Positions 35,030 through 43,712 of a stretch of DNA of 64,000 bases are shown here, piece after piece. Within the stretch, counting starts at the first letter, position 1; each line of letters starts with the position of its first letter. The DNA comes from Phycisphaerae bacterium (GTDB lineage Bacteria > Planctomycetota > Phycisphaerae > UBA1845 > Fen-1342): positions 197,204-261,203 of the forward strand of contig JAJVHV010000003.1 in assembly GCA_022072445.1 (NCBI GenBank). Direction: 5' to 3'. The notes beneath the pieces are model-generated. The model saw only the letters and a program-made list of their open reading frames with translations. It made no database searches and was not told the DNA's origin. The position numbers and the translations under genes were made by a program.

Positions 35030-35141
35030 GCCCCGAAAGGGGCGATGGGATATCGCCACGGGTGAAGCGGCGCGGCGGCGCAGCCGCACGACGCGTAACC
35101 CGTGGTGCATGGTCCCCACATAGCGCCGCCCCGAAAGGGGC
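35030..35141. repeat. REP-like repeat block after nuoN
   Basis: Two copies of GCCCCGAAAGGGGC (35030-35043 and 35128-35141) flank a stretch with CCACGGGT (35056-35063) inverted against ACCCGTGG (35098-35105), and a GGCGGCGCAGCCGC core between. Sequences of this kind occur many times in planctomycete genomes. It fills the gap between convergent nuoN and the 35187-36284 gene, and no T-run makes it a classical terminator. Confidence 0.7.
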
Positions 35142-35186
35142 GGAGGAGAGCAACCAAGAACGAACCGAAGCGACCCCGCGCCGACT

Positions 35187-36284
35187 CTACTCGCTCGACG
35201 CCGGCCGCGACGCCGTCACCGTCGGCTCATCCAGCACGACCAGCGGGCTGCCGCCTCGCGCGAGAAGTGCCATCGACCGCCGCTCCAGATTCAACACGCA
35301 GATTTGCCGCCCAAGCTGAAGCACGACGACCCCGCCCGGCAGCGCCGACGGAAACCGCACCCACCAGTTCGTGATCGGGGTTTCTACCCCCAGATACACC
35401 CGCGCCCCGCTCGACCGGCGCCGGGCGCGCAGACCCTCCACGGCCCAGAAGCCGGCCTGAATCTCCCAATCGCGCGCCTCCGCCGGCCGAAGATCGGCCA
35501 TTCCGCCGAACGGGTGCGCCCATGGTACGTCCATCCGCCCTTCCCCCGCGCTCTGCAGCCCGCACTCGGGCGCCGTGCAGCCCCGGGGCGCAAACGAGCG
35601 TAGCAGCAACGTTGACTCTCCGCTTGTCCGATACCACGCCATCAGATCGACGCGGCCGTCCCCGCTCTCCGACGGCCGCACGCACAAACACTCGGGCTCG
35701 CCGATCGAAACGTCGGCGACGCGCTCGTGCCGCGAACCATCCAGCCGCACGCGCCACAACACATCCGATTTCTCCGACAGATAGTAAACCCAGCCGCGCG
35801 CACCGCCCGCCACGTGCTCCACTCGATCCACCGCAATCGTCAAGCCCGGCGTCAACGCCGAAACCGGCAGCGACAGCAGCGCGAGCAGAACGTACGAAAC
35901 ACCCGATGCGCCCAGCGACGCGTACATGCCGTCGCGGAGCGGGCGCCGCCGACCCCCGCACGCGATGATGCAGCATGGCCATTCCAGCACCACCGTCAGC
36001 ACGTACAAGCCGACGATCATCACCGCGTGCCAGAACCAGACGTGCTCGATGGTGATCGTGTCCTCCACCCAGTCGCGCACCACGGGCAGGCTGAGCAGCA
36101 TGATCCCCACGACCGCCGAAAGATAATTCGCCAACACCATCGCCAGAACGGCCGTCCGGCGGCGCGAGCCAAACCAGCGTGCGATCAGCGACCCCTCCAG
36201 CCACCCGATCAGCGCATTGCCGACCGTCAAGAAACAAAGCGTCCCCCACATCAGTGGCGTGCCGACGTTTGCGAGTGTGCTCAT
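35187..36284 (-). CDS. Membrane protein of unknown function with C-terminal sensor-like domain
   Basis: 365 residues. Four membrane segments lie in the first ~155 residues (LMWGTLCFLTVGNALIGWL, AMVLANYLSAVVGIMLL, HAVMIVGLYVLTVVLEW, VSYVLLALLSLPVSAL). The rest is a soluble part with short beta repeats (GWVYYLSEKSDVLWRVRLDG), reminiscent of beta-propeller blades, with Cys-containing loops. No catalytic motif. Start at 36284 chosen from GGGAG 8 nt upstream. Conserved partners are not visible; it converges with nuoN. Confidence 0.72.
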   Translation of the reverse strand: MSTLANVGTPLMWGTLCFLTVGNALIGWLEGSLIARWFGSRRRTAVLAMVLANYLSAVVGIMLLSLPVVRDWVEDTITIEHVWFWHAVMIVGLYVLTVVLEWPCCIIACGGRRRPLRDGMYASLGASGVSYVLLALLSLPVSALTPGLTIAVDRVEHVAGGARGWVYYLSEKSDVLWRVRLDGSRHERVADVSIGEPECLCVRPSESGDGRVDLMAWYRTSGESTLLLRSFAPRGCTAPECGLQSAGEGRMDVPWAHPFGGMADLRPAEARDWEIQAGFWAVEGLRARRRSSGARVYLGVETPITNWWVRFPSALPGGVVVLQLGRQICVLNLERRSMALLARGGSPLVVLDEPTVTASRPASSE

Positions 36285-36339
36285 GAGCTGCACTCCCGCG
36301 AGTATTCTACGCCTCCGCGCTGCGTGTCAGCCGCTCAGC

Positions 36340-36360
36340 GTGCGGGCGTCTCGCCCGCAC
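36340..36360. repeat. Short perfect hairpin repeat
   Basis: GTGCGGGCG-TCT-CGCCCGCAC, a 9-bp perfect stem with a 3-nt loop and no T-run, between the genes ending at 36398 and beginning at 36284. It has the look of a dispersed palindrome. Confidence 0.6.
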
Positions 36361-36397
36361 AGCGGGGAAACGTCGCTCTGGCATCGTTCGAGCGCTC

Positions 36398-38641
36398 TCA
36401 GGACGGCTGCGGCGCCGACACCCGCGCCGCGCTCAAGTCGCGCGCCGCCGGCAGCGCGTCAAATCCGTTGCTGATCGCCGTCACCTCAAACTCGTGCTCC
36501 GCCCCCTCGATCGAGAGCTTTACCCGGTCGCCCAGCCGCGCACCCATCAGCCGCACGCCGATCGGCGCCCCATAGTTGTAGATCCCGCGGTCCACGTCGG
36601 CGTCCCACGGTCCGAAGAACGTCAGCTTGCGGCGGGTGCCGTCGCCGGTGTGCAGCAGCTCGACGGTCGTGCCGATGCCGACGTGGTCGGTCGAGACGTC
36701 GGCGGGCTCCAGCACGCGCGCCTTGGCCAGCTCCTCGTTGAGACGGGCCAGCCGCGCCCGCAGCAGGTCGCGCTCCTCGATGGCAAACTTGTACTCCGAG
36801 TTCTCGCTCAGATCGCCCATCTCCGCCGCCCGCCCGATCGCCTTGGCGTTCTCGCGCATCTTGACGTTCACCAGGTCGTCGGCCTCGTCCTGCTTGCGGC
36901 GATAGCCCTCGCGCGTCGACCAGAGCACGTCCTCTTCCCACGGCGAAAGCCGCTTGGGTATCCAGAGCTGCGGATGGGTCTGGCGCAGGATGCGCAGCAT
37001 GTCCAGCGGCGCGTTGTCGCCCAGCCCCTCCATGCGCTCGAGCTGCCGGCGGATGGTCACGGCACTGGCGTCGTCGATGCTCTCCAGCGTGTCCTTGAAC
37101 CGCGCGTAGCTGCGGTGGCTCAGGGCCGACTTCATGCGCGTCCGGAAGTTCTTCATCGCCTCGGGGTCGACGTCGGCGGCCCGCGCCAACCCCGTCAGCG
37201 TGCCCAGAATCTTGGCCATGATGTCGCGGGCGCTCGGCAGCGACAGATCAGCACAGGCCTTCGGGTTCTTCCAGATCCACGAAACAAGCTCGGCGTTGCT
37301 CATCGGCGCCGCCAGCGCGCCGTCGACAAACGCCTGCACGCGCGATCCGGCACCCGCCGCGATCGCCGCCCTGAAGATTGAATCGATCGCGCTCTCCGGG
37401 GCGGTCGGTATGAGCGCCATCATCTGGTCAAGCCAGTCCGACGGGCGGGCCGCCGGCAGCAGCGCCAGCGCCCGGTCCCACAACACCTTCTGCTCCAGGC
37501 CGGATATCAGCCGCGCCGGCGACTTCGCCTCGCGCAGCAGCGCCGTCGCCAGCCCCTGCGTGTCCGGCCGCGCCGGCAGCCCCTGCTCGCTCAATCGCTC
37601 CACCACCAACGCGCACGCGAACACGTCCGCCGGACGCCGCTCGCGAGCCGCCGCGATCTGCTGCGCGATCCGCTCGTGCACGCGCGCCAGCAGGTCGTCC
37701 GAGGGCGGCGCCTTGCGCGAAGCGCACTCGCGCAGATAGCCCTCGATCGTGGTGATCCACTTGGCCGAGTCGTCCTGCTCGCAGAATGCGGTCCAGGTCT
37801 CGTCCTCCAGCGTCACGGCCTGCGCCGAATACGAAAGCAGCATCGGCGAACGGCCCTCGATCTGCACGTTCGCGGAACGCTTCAGTTGCGCCAGCGTCTT
37901 CTTCCACCACGTCGGCCAGTCCTTCTCCGCCACGTAGCGCGGCACGAGCTCCTCTCGCAGGATGTCGACGTCGAGCGCCTCGCCGTGCGCGTGGATGATC
38001 GCGATCACCAGCGCCATCGGCTCCTTCTCGGCCATCTCAGTGACGCGCTGCGGACGAAGCTGCCGCAGCACGCGAAAATCGTCGGGACCGACCGGGTCGT
38101 ATTGCGACACCAGCTCCGCCGCCGGCAGCGCCACCGTCCGCGCCCCGCTGCGAAGCGTGTAAACCCCCTCCACGTCGTCGACGCCGACCACCTGCGCCGG
38201 GCGGTCGTCCATCCGGCTGATCAGGTACGAGCCCTCGGCCAGCGACAGACACGTGTCCAGAATCCGCTGCGCCCGGCGTACCAGACGGCTGCTCTCCAGC
38301 CCCGAGGCTCGCAGCAGCGCTTCGAACGCCGGTACGCCGCCGTGCAACTGGCGATACAGCGCGATCACCTCCGCCCGCAGCTCGGCATTCTGCGGGTTGG
38401 CGTTCAGCAGCGTGCACAGAAAGGCCAGCAGGCCGCGCGGCTCGGCACGGTCGCGGCCGGCCGCCAGCAGCATCGAACCGAGCGACTCGATCCGCGGGGC
38501 CTGACCCTTCTTCTGCAGCATCTCAAACGGCGCAACCAGCGCGTCGAACGAAACGCGCTGCGCTTCGATCATTTCCAGGCATTTCGTCTCGAAGACGTCG
38601 AACTGGTCGGACTTCACCAACTGCGCTAACTGTGCGTGCAT
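36398..38641 (-). CDS. greA: GreA/GreB-type transcription elongation factor with long N-terminal extension
   Basis: 747-residue protein whose last ~160 residues are a complete Gre factor. The coiled-coil tip carries the acidic pair in EMGDLSENSEYKFAIEE, which in GreA helps RNA polymerase cut backtracked RNA, and the FKBP-like C-terminal domain follows (VGIGTTVELLHTGDG, GAPIGVRLMGARLGD). The first ~580 residues are all-helical, without a known domain. Chlamydiae have a similarly long GreA (about 715 residues). Start at 38641 fits GAGG 5 nt upstream; an ATG at 38668 would add 9 residues. Confidence 0.88.
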   Translation of the reverse strand: MHAQLAQLVKSDQFDVFETKCLEMIEAQRVSFDALVAPFEMLQKKGQAPRIESLGSMLLAAGRDRAEPRGLLAFLCTLLNANPQNAELRAEVIALYRQLHGGVPAFEALLRASGLESSRLVRRAQRILDTCLSLAEGSYLISRMDDRPAQVVGVDDVEGVYTLRSGARTVALPAAELVSQYDPVGPDDFRVLRQLRPQRVTEMAEKEPMALVIAIIHAHGEALDVDILREELVPRYVAEKDWPTWWKKTLAQLKRSANVQIEGRSPMLLSYSAQAVTLEDETWTAFCEQDDSAKWITTIEGYLRECASRKAPPSDDLLARVHERIAQQIAAARERRPADVFACALVVERLSEQGLPARPDTQGLATALLREAKSPARLISGLEQKVLWDRALALLPAARPSDWLDQMMALIPTAPESAIDSIFRAAIAAGAGSRVQAFVDGALAAPMSNAELVSWIWKNPKACADLSLPSARDIMAKILGTLTGLARAADVDPEAMKNFRTRMKSALSHRSYARFKDTLESIDDASAVTIRRQLERMEGLGDNAPLDMLRILRQTHPQLWIPKRLSPWEEDVLWSTREGYRRKQDEADDLVNVKMRENAKAIGRAAEMGDLSENSEYKFAIEERDLLRARLARLNEELAKARVLEPADVSTDHVGIGTTVELLHTGDGTRRKLTFFGPWDADVDRGIYNYGAPIGVRLMGARLGDRVKLSIEGAEHEFEVTAISNGFDALPAARDLSAARVSAPQPS

Positions 38642-38683
38642 GGACTCCTCAGGAGCTGGCGCCGACATGCCCGCCGCACTCGC

Positions 38684-38875
38684 CTAACCCTCCCCCCGAT
38701 CCGGCTGCCCCCCGGAGACTATCCGCCGGTACGTCACACCGACGCCCAGCCCGGCGAGCACCAGGGCGGCGCCGGCGAGGATCAGAAGGGCGGCAAGGGC
38801 GTACGCAATGAGAAAGGGGAAGCGCCAGATTAGAATTCCGGCCAGAATCAAGAATGTGCCCAACAGCAGCGGCAT
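38684..38875 (-). CDS. Small two-helix membrane protein
   Basis: 63 residues from the ATG at 38875. Two hydrophobic segments (LLLGTFLILAGILIWRFPFL and LAALLILAGAALVLAGLG) and a charged tail. The pattern recalls DUF3096-like proteins, with uncertain family assignment. It lies 42 nt upstream of the greA fusion on the same strand and divergent from the ABC transporter. Confidence 0.55.
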   Translation of the reverse strand: MPLLLGTFLILAGILIWRFPFLIAYALAALLILAGAALVLAGLGVGVTYRRIVSGGQPDRGEG

Positions 38876-39002
38876 GCGCGTCGAATTCCACACGTCGTCG
38901 CCCGTCGGCAGGCATCGCGGCCTCGTCGCGGCTTGTGCCGCGGGCAAAGATCAGGCATCATAGCCGATCGACCGCGGAAATGCGAATGGCACCGGAGCGG
39001 AC

Positions 39003-39944
39003 GTGCCGGAAACGCTTCTCAGCATCCGAAATCTCACCGTCCAGTACGGCCGCTTCCTCGCCGTCGACGCCCTCAGCTTCGACCTCGCCGCCGGCAGCCT
39101 CCTCGGCATGATCGGACCCAACGGGGCCGGCAAAACCACCACCCTTCGCGCCGCTGCCGGCCTCCTCGCCCCCAGCGGCGGTACCGTCCACGTCATGGGT
39201 TACGACGTCGGCCGGCACGCCACCGCCGTCGGAAACCACCTCGGCTTCGCTCCCGATTCACCGGCGGTCTACGAATCACTCACCGTGCAGGAGTTCCTGC
39301 GATTCATCGGCGACGCGTACGGCATGCCCCGCCGGCTCGTCGCCGAACGCATCGACATGTGGCTCGAACAGCTCTGGCTGACCGACAAGCGCGGCGCGCG
39401 GGTCTCATCCCTTTCCCGCGGCATGCGCCAACGTCTCACCGTCGCCCGAACTCTGATTCCTGACCCGCACGTGATCCTGCTCGACGAGCCCGCCGCCGGC
39501 CTCGACCCGGCTGGCCGCATGTACTTCCGCAAGCTCCTCGCCGGCCTGCGCGACCAGGGAAAGGCCATCATCGTCTCGTCGCACATCCTCGCGGACCTCG
39601 CCGAGTATTGCACCCACATTCTCATCATGGAGCGCGGACGCGTCCGCCGGTTCGGAACCGTGGCACAGGTCACCGACGACGCCGGTCATGAACGCTGCCT
39701 CTACCGCGTCCAGCTCGCCGAACCGATCGGCGACGCCGCCGCGCGGATCGCGCACCTTTCCGGCCTGACGCGCTTGGCTCTCAGCGGCGACCGGCTGGAT
39801 TTCGAGTATCTGAGCGATCGGCGGGCGGCGGCGCAACTGCTCCGCGGAATGCTCGACGCGGGCCTGCCGGTGGCGGCGTTCCACGCCCTGGCGCCCAACC
39901 TTGAAGAAGCCTATCTGCGCACCGGTATCGGACAGGTGGACTAG
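39003..39944 (+). CDS. ABC transporter ATP-binding protein
   Basis: 313-residue ATPase of the ABC-2 exporter type. Walker A GPNGAGKTT, signature LSRGMRQRL, Walker B VILLDEPAAGLDP and the H-loop IVSSHILADL are all intact. The C-terminal ~90 residues (RCLYRVQLAEPIGD onward) are the extra domain typical of CcmA/NatA-like exporters. GTG start 39003. The permease gene begins 2 nt after its stop, so both act as one exporter; the substrate is unknown. Confidence 0.93.
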   Translation: MPETLLSIRNLTVQYGRFLAVDALSFDLAAGSLLGMIGPNGAGKTTTLRAAAGLLAPSGGTVHVMGYDVGRHATAVGNHLGFAPDSPAVYESLTVQEFLRFIGDAYGMPRRLVAERIDMWLEQLWLTDKRGARVSSLSRGMRQRLTVARTLIPDPHVILLDEPAAGLDPAGRMYFRKLLAGLRDQGKAIIVSSHILADLAEYCTHILIMERGRVRRFGTVAQVTDDAGHERCLYRVQLAEPIGDAAARIAHLSGLTRLALSGDRLDFEYLSDRRAAAQLLRGMLDAGLPVAAFHALAPNLEEAYLRTGIGQVD

Positions 39945-39946
39945 CG

Positions 39947-41470
39947 ATGTCGGTCAACCCTCTCTTCGACGTGCAGGTGCGGTTGAGCGGCGGATGGCGC
40001 GTCTGCTACCTGTTTGTCGTGCTTTACCTGGCTCTCATCGTCGGATTCGCCACGCTGACCTACAGGCTCAACTCCGGCGACCCAGCGCCGGTCAGCAGCG
40101 CCTGGCTCGGCATCGTCAGCGCGTCGCAGGGCTTCTTCCTGCTGCTCGCTGGGCCCGCCTCGATCCGCAAGGCCGTGCTCCGCGACTTCCAGACCGGAAT
40201 GATCGAGTCTCACCGCCTCTCGCCCATGAGCGGATATAAGGTCGTTCTTGGCTACCTTACCGGCCCGGTCGTCATCCTCGTCGCCCTCTACGCCGCCAGC
40301 CTCCTGGCCGGCGGATACTTCGTCACGCGCGTCGCCCTCGGCCTCACCGCCGGTCAGGCCATCGGCGCCTGGTGGGGCGGCCAGGTCTGCCTGCTCACCC
40401 TCGCACTCTTCTTCAGCACGCTCGTCCTCCTCGGCGCCGTCGCCTCCGCCGGAAAAGCCAATCTCGTCGGCGTGATCATCGTCATTTCCGCCTTCGGCGG
40501 GTGGGCTATTCTGCCGCTCGTGCCTGGCGTCGCGCTGCTCGGCGGCGTCATGAGCGGCAACGTGCTCTGGTCGTTCTTCGGCGGCGGCGCCCCGAACGTC
40601 GGCGCGGCCAACGTCGCCGCCTACGCCATCCTCGCCCAGCTCGTCTACTCGACCATCTTCATCATCGCCACGGCGCAGCGCGTCCGCGCCCCGGAGCGCC
40701 CGCTCTTCAGCATGCCCCTGGCGTTCGTGCTGCTCGTGGTGACCGGCGTTGTGCTGATCGCCGGCATTGCCCTGCGCGCCGCGCTGACCACCGGGCCGCT
40801 GGCGCGCAGCTTCGCCGACGTCGGTGAGTGGATTCAGATCTTCAGCGGGCTGCTCACGTTCATGGTCATCGCCAGCGTCATGCTGACCACCGCGGCGCAG
40901 GATCGCTTTCAACTCGACCGCAGCGCCCTTCTGGGCGACGCCGCCCCGGCCGCCGCCCGCCGCCTGCGGTCCGCCACGCCGCTGCTGCTGACCGCAATGA
41001 CCCTGGGCGTGGCATTCGGGATGCTCCGCGTCATGCGGCCCGACGGCGCGCAGATCGCAGTCGAGCTGGCCAAGCCTCTGACGCTGCTCTCCGTCGTCGC
41101 CGCGCTCGCCATGAGCTTCTGGGTCGACTTCAACTGGGTCTACATCGGCCGGGCCAGCGGCAAGAACCTGTCGCGCGCCCTGCTCTTCTCGTGGGGAATT
41201 CTGAAGCTCGCGCCCTTCGTCGCTGACGGACTCCTGACCTGGCTCAGCAGCGGCTTGAACAGCATGGCTTACTCGATGGGCCGTGGCTACTTCGCACCCA
41301 TGTCTCCCTTCGGAACGCTGATCATCGCCCTGATCGGCGAGCGCACCCCATGGGTCGGACTGATCATCCAGGCCGCCATCGCCGCCTTCTTCACCTGGGC
41401 AGGTCGCCGCGCCCGCCGCGGCCTGGGGAACTTCGTGCGAAGCACCCCCCACGTCGCCCCCGCCGCCTGA
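39947..41470 (+). CDS. ABC-2 type transporter permease
   Basis: 507-residue integral membrane protein, about 11-12 hydrophobic segments (for example YLFVVLYLALIVGFATLTY and LVYSTIFIIATAQ). No enzymatic motifs. The spacing to the ATPase gene (2 nt) and membrane topology support a permease role, perhaps for gliding/export or a lipid- or peptide-type substrate, which the sequence does not define. Converges on the 41578-42099 gene. Confidence 0.88.
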   Translation: MSVNPLFDVQVRLSGGWRVCYLFVVLYLALIVGFATLTYRLNSGDPAPVSSAWLGIVSASQGFFLLLAGPASIRKAVLRDFQTGMIESHRLSPMSGYKVVLGYLTGPVVILVALYAASLLAGGYFVTRVALGLTAGQAIGAWWGGQVCLLTLALFFSTLVLLGAVASAGKANLVGVIIVISAFGGWAILPLVPGVALLGGVMSGNVLWSFFGGGAPNVGAANVAAYAILAQLVYSTIFIIATAQRVRAPERPLFSMPLAFVLLVVTGVVLIAGIALRAALTTGPLARSFADVGEWIQIFSGLLTFMVIASVMLTTAAQDRFQLDRSALLGDAAPAAARRLRSATPLLLTAMTLGVAFGMLRVMRPDGAQIAVELAKPLTLLSVVAALAMSFWVDFNWVYIGRASGKNLSRALLFSWGILKLAPFVADGLLTWLSSGLNSMAYSMGRGYFAPMSPFGTLIIALIGERTPWVGLIIQAAIAAFFTWAGRRARRGLGNFVRSTPHVAPAA

Positions 41471-41531
41471 CGGGGACGAATCGAACGGAACCCGACCCGC
41501 GCGCCAGTCCCGCCCTCCGCCGGCACGGATG

Positions 41532-41561
41532 GCATGCTCTCGCCGTCAGGCGTGAGCACGC
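41532..41561 (-). repeat. Dispersed short repeat, family A
   Basis: GCATGCTCTCGCCGTCAGGC followed by GTGAGCACGC; reverse strand gives the MLTPDGES-type reading seen at 21260-21283. Lies between convergent genes, so it could act as a structured 3' end for both. Confidence 0.7.
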
Positions 41562-41577
41562 CGTCGCTCCGCGGGGT

Positions 41578-42099
41578 TCACCCACCCGACAGCGCCACAA
41601 TCAGCACGTCATCACCGTCGAGCTTCAACCCGCCGCACAATTGAAACAACCCGCGCTGCACGGTGAAACTTGTGTTGAGGCGCACTACTTCGCGCGACTC
41701 GGATTTCTCGATGATCCGTACGCGGAGTGTGACGCTCTTGTCCTTCACCTCCGCCAGCGTCACGGCCGCGACATACGGCTCGGGCAGCGAAAAACGCGCC
41801 TCCTGCCCCTGGTCCAGCGACCTGGAGTCGCGGCTGACCAGCTTGTAGCCCGTGTAGTTGAATTGCCGCTTGAGCTTTTCGGCCAGCGACTTCAACTCGG
41901 GCGAAATCTCCGCGTTGCTCCGCGTCGCGCGGATCGTCCAGACGCGCACCTCGGCGCGTCCTTCCGCCGCCACCGCCACATCCGCCAGCCCGGCCAGCCC
42001 GGCCAGCACCGCCAACGCCACGCTCCCGCTTCGCCGAACATTCCGGCGCCGCGGACCCGCTCCGCGCGCCTCCCGTCGCCACGCCGCCCAGCGTTTCAT
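41578..42099 (-). CDS. Exported protein of unknown function downstream of an anti-sigma factor
   Basis: 173 residues. Arg-rich N-terminus then LAVLAGLAGLADVAVAAEG, a likely signal peptide. The mature part alternates beta strands and one helix (LKSLAEKLKRQFNYTGYKLV, TLRVRIIEKSESREVVRLN) and ends in DDVLIVALSGG. No known domain. It overlaps the anti-sigma factor gene by 4 nt (ATGA), so it is co-expressed with the sigma/anti-sigma pair and may be an envelope target or co-sensor. Confidence 0.72.
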   Translation of the reverse strand: MKRWAAWRREARGAGPRRRNVRRSGSVALAVLAGLAGLADVAVAAEGRAEVRVWTIRATRSNAEISPELKSLAEKLKRQFNYTGYKLVSRDSRSLDQGQEARFSLPEPYVAAVTLAEVKDKSVTLRVRIIEKSESREVVRLNTSFTVQRGLFQLCGGLKLDGDDVLIVALSGG

Positions 42100-42623
42100 G
42101 GTTTGTCCTCGCTCCGTTCATCGATCACCCAGATCACCGGCGCGTCATCGCTGCCGATCGTCAGCACGAACGACGTTCCATCCGCCACCTCGATCCCGTC
42201 GATCTGCACCGCGCCGCCCGGCGCCAGCCGCAGCTCAGCCGTGTCGCGCCCCGGATCCAGCCGCCCGACGATCGCGATCAGCATCATCAGCGCCGCCGCC
42301 AGCGCCAGCCCGGCCGTCGACGCGAACCGGCGGAATCGCACGATGTCCGCCCCGCTCGCCGTCACCGTCGCCGTCTCGCTCGCCTGCGCAATCCGCCGCC
42401 AGACTCGTTCCCACGTCGCGTCCGCCGGCATCGCGATCGGCGGCACCGCCGTCGGCACGCCGTCCGCCGCGCACCCGCTCATCGCCGCGGCGCATCGCTC
42501 GCAGCCGTCGAGATGCGCCGCAAGCCGGTCGACCGCGACCCCATCGAGCTGGTCGAGACCGCCGCTCAACGCCCTCGCCAGCAGCGGCGCGACATCCCGG
42601 CAGCGCTCATCCTGGGCGTTCAC
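42096..42623 (-). CDS. Anti-sigma factor, zinc-finger (zf-HC2) type
   Basis: 175-residue membrane-anchored anti-sigma factor. The zinc ligands HLDGCERCAAAMSGC (H-x3-C-x2-C) form the anti-sigma domain, with a transmembrane helix near the middle (STAGLALAAALMMLIAIVG) and a periplasmic C-terminal domain (FVLTIGSDDAPVIWVIDE). It overlaps the sigma factor gene by 17 nt. It would hold the sigma factor inactive until an envelope signal arrives. Confidence 0.88.
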   Translation of the reverse strand: MNAQDERCRDVAPLLARALSGGLDQLDGVAVDRLAAHLDGCERCAAAMSGCAADGVPTAVPPIAMPADATWERVWRRIAQASETATVTASGADIVRFRRFASTAGLALAAALMMLIAIVGRLDPGRDTAELRLAPGGAVQIDGIEVADGTSFVLTIGSDDAPVIWVIDERSEDKP

Positions 42624-43233
42624 GCGTCACCTCGTCGGCCTGCTCCGGCCACAAGTCACCCAGCAGCTCACGCAGCTTCCGCCGCGCGTGAAAGATGCGG
42701 CTCATCACCGTGCCGATCGGCACACCAACGGCCTCGGCGATCTCGCCATATGTCATGCCGCCCTCGGCAAACATCGCAAAAACGCAGCGCTGTTCGATCG
42801 GCAAAACCTCCAGCGCCGCGCGGGCCCGCGCCGCTGACTCAGCCGCGTCCAGCGATTCGTCCGGTCCGCCAATGCGCGGGTCGGCGATCGTGTCGCGCGG
42901 CTCGCTGTCGTCGACCGGATGCAGCGGCACCGCGTAGCGCACCCGTCGGCTGCGCAGCAGATCGAGCGCCCGGTTCGTCGCAATCCGCAGCAGCCACGTC
43001 CGAAAACTCGCCCCGCGCTCAAAGCGCGAAAGCTGCCCAAATGCGCGAATGAATGCATCCTGCACCACATCCAACGCGTCTTCGCTCCGTCCCGTCAGCC
43101 GATAGGCCACGCGGTACACGGCGTCGCGAAGCTCCTCGAATAGCTGGCGTTGCGCGTCGCGATCGCCGCGGGCGGCGCGGTCGACGAGACGCTGCTCCGC
43201 TGTCTGGACGTCCGTGGTGGCGGCCTTATTCAC
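42607..43233 (-). CDS. ECF-type RNA polymerase sigma factor
   Basis: 208-residue sigma-70 family ECF factor. Region 2 (LFEELRDAVYRVAYRLTGRSEDALDVVQDAFIRAF) and the -10 recognition segment (SFRTWLLRIATNRALDLLRSRR) are clear, as is region 4 (LPIEQRCVFAMFAEGGMTYGEIAEAVGVPIGTVMSRIFHARRKL). Start taken as GTG 43233 with GGAG just upstream; a TTG 51 nt further up is unlikely. With the anti-sigma factor and exported protein it forms a standard cell-envelope signalling operon. Confidence 0.92.
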   Translation of the reverse strand: MNKAATTDVQTAEQRLVDRAARGDRDAQRQLFEELRDAVYRVAYRLTGRSEDALDVVQDAFIRAFGQLSRFERGASFRTWLLRIATNRALDLLRSRRVRYAVPLHPVDDSEPRDTIADPRIGGPDESLDAAESAARARAALEVLPIEQRCVFAMFAEGGMTYGEIAEAVGVPIGTVMSRIFHARRKLRELLGDLWPEQADEVTRERPG

Positions 43234-43336
43234 AGGTCTCCGCTGAAAATTCTGTTCGGGCTGCCAGCAGGATAATCCCCGCAACCCGGTCGCGGCAGTC
43301 GCCGGCCGCTCCGAAATTCACGACCCGCCAGCGCGT

Positions 43337-43372
43337 AAAAAGAGCGTCGCGCCGCACATGGCGGCGCGACGC
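43337..43372 (-). terminator. Rho-independent terminator downstream of rpmA
   Basis: A perfect 12-bp stem, GCGTCGCGCCGC (43344-43355) with GCGGCGCGACGC (43361-43372), loop of 5 nt. On the minus strand it is followed by TCTTTTT, so it ends transcription of the HEAT-rpmA operon 30-65 nt after rpmA. Confidence 0.85.
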
Positions 43373-43401
43373 GGGAAGATCGGAACCGTCCGTCGGCGAC
43401 G

Positions 43402-43650
43402 CTATTGTGATTCGAACGGAATCACGCTCACGAACCGTCCGCGAAACGTGACCACGCCGTCGGCCAGCGCGAACAGCGTGTCATCGCGGCCGCGGCCGAC
43501 GTTGCGACCCGGCTTGAGCGGCGTGCCGCGCTGCCGCACCAGAATGCTTCCGATGCGGGCGGATTCCCCGGCATACAACTTCACGCCCAGAAACTGCGGA
43601 TTGCTGTCGCGGCCGTTGCGTGTGGAGCCTTGACCTTTCTTATGAGCCAT
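43402..43650 (-). CDS. rpmA: 50S ribosomal protein L27
   Basis: 82-residue bL27, which reaches the peptidyl transferase centre of the ribosome. The N-terminal [19 protein letters not shown] and GVKLYAGE are diagnostic, as are [28 protein letters not shown]. The start is the ATG three codons inside a longer frame. No rplU (L21) gene is adjacent, whereas most bacteria have rplU-rpmA together. It follows a secreted-protein gene by 62 nt and ends at the strong terminator. Confidence 0.96.
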   Translation of the reverse strand: MAHKKGQGSTRNGRDSNPQFLGVKLYAGESARIGSILVRQRGTPLKPGRNVGRGRDDTLFALADGVVTFRGRFVSVIPFESQ

Positions 43651-43712
43651 ATCGAACAACCATCCTTCGGCGGTAAGTCGACCGCCGGCGTAAGCGTCTG
43701 CTTTCTATCGTG

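Noticed and set aside
43321-43401. Possible small RNA in the gap after rpmA
   Set aside because: The strong hairpin with T-run on the minus strand is explained as the terminator of the rpmA operon.
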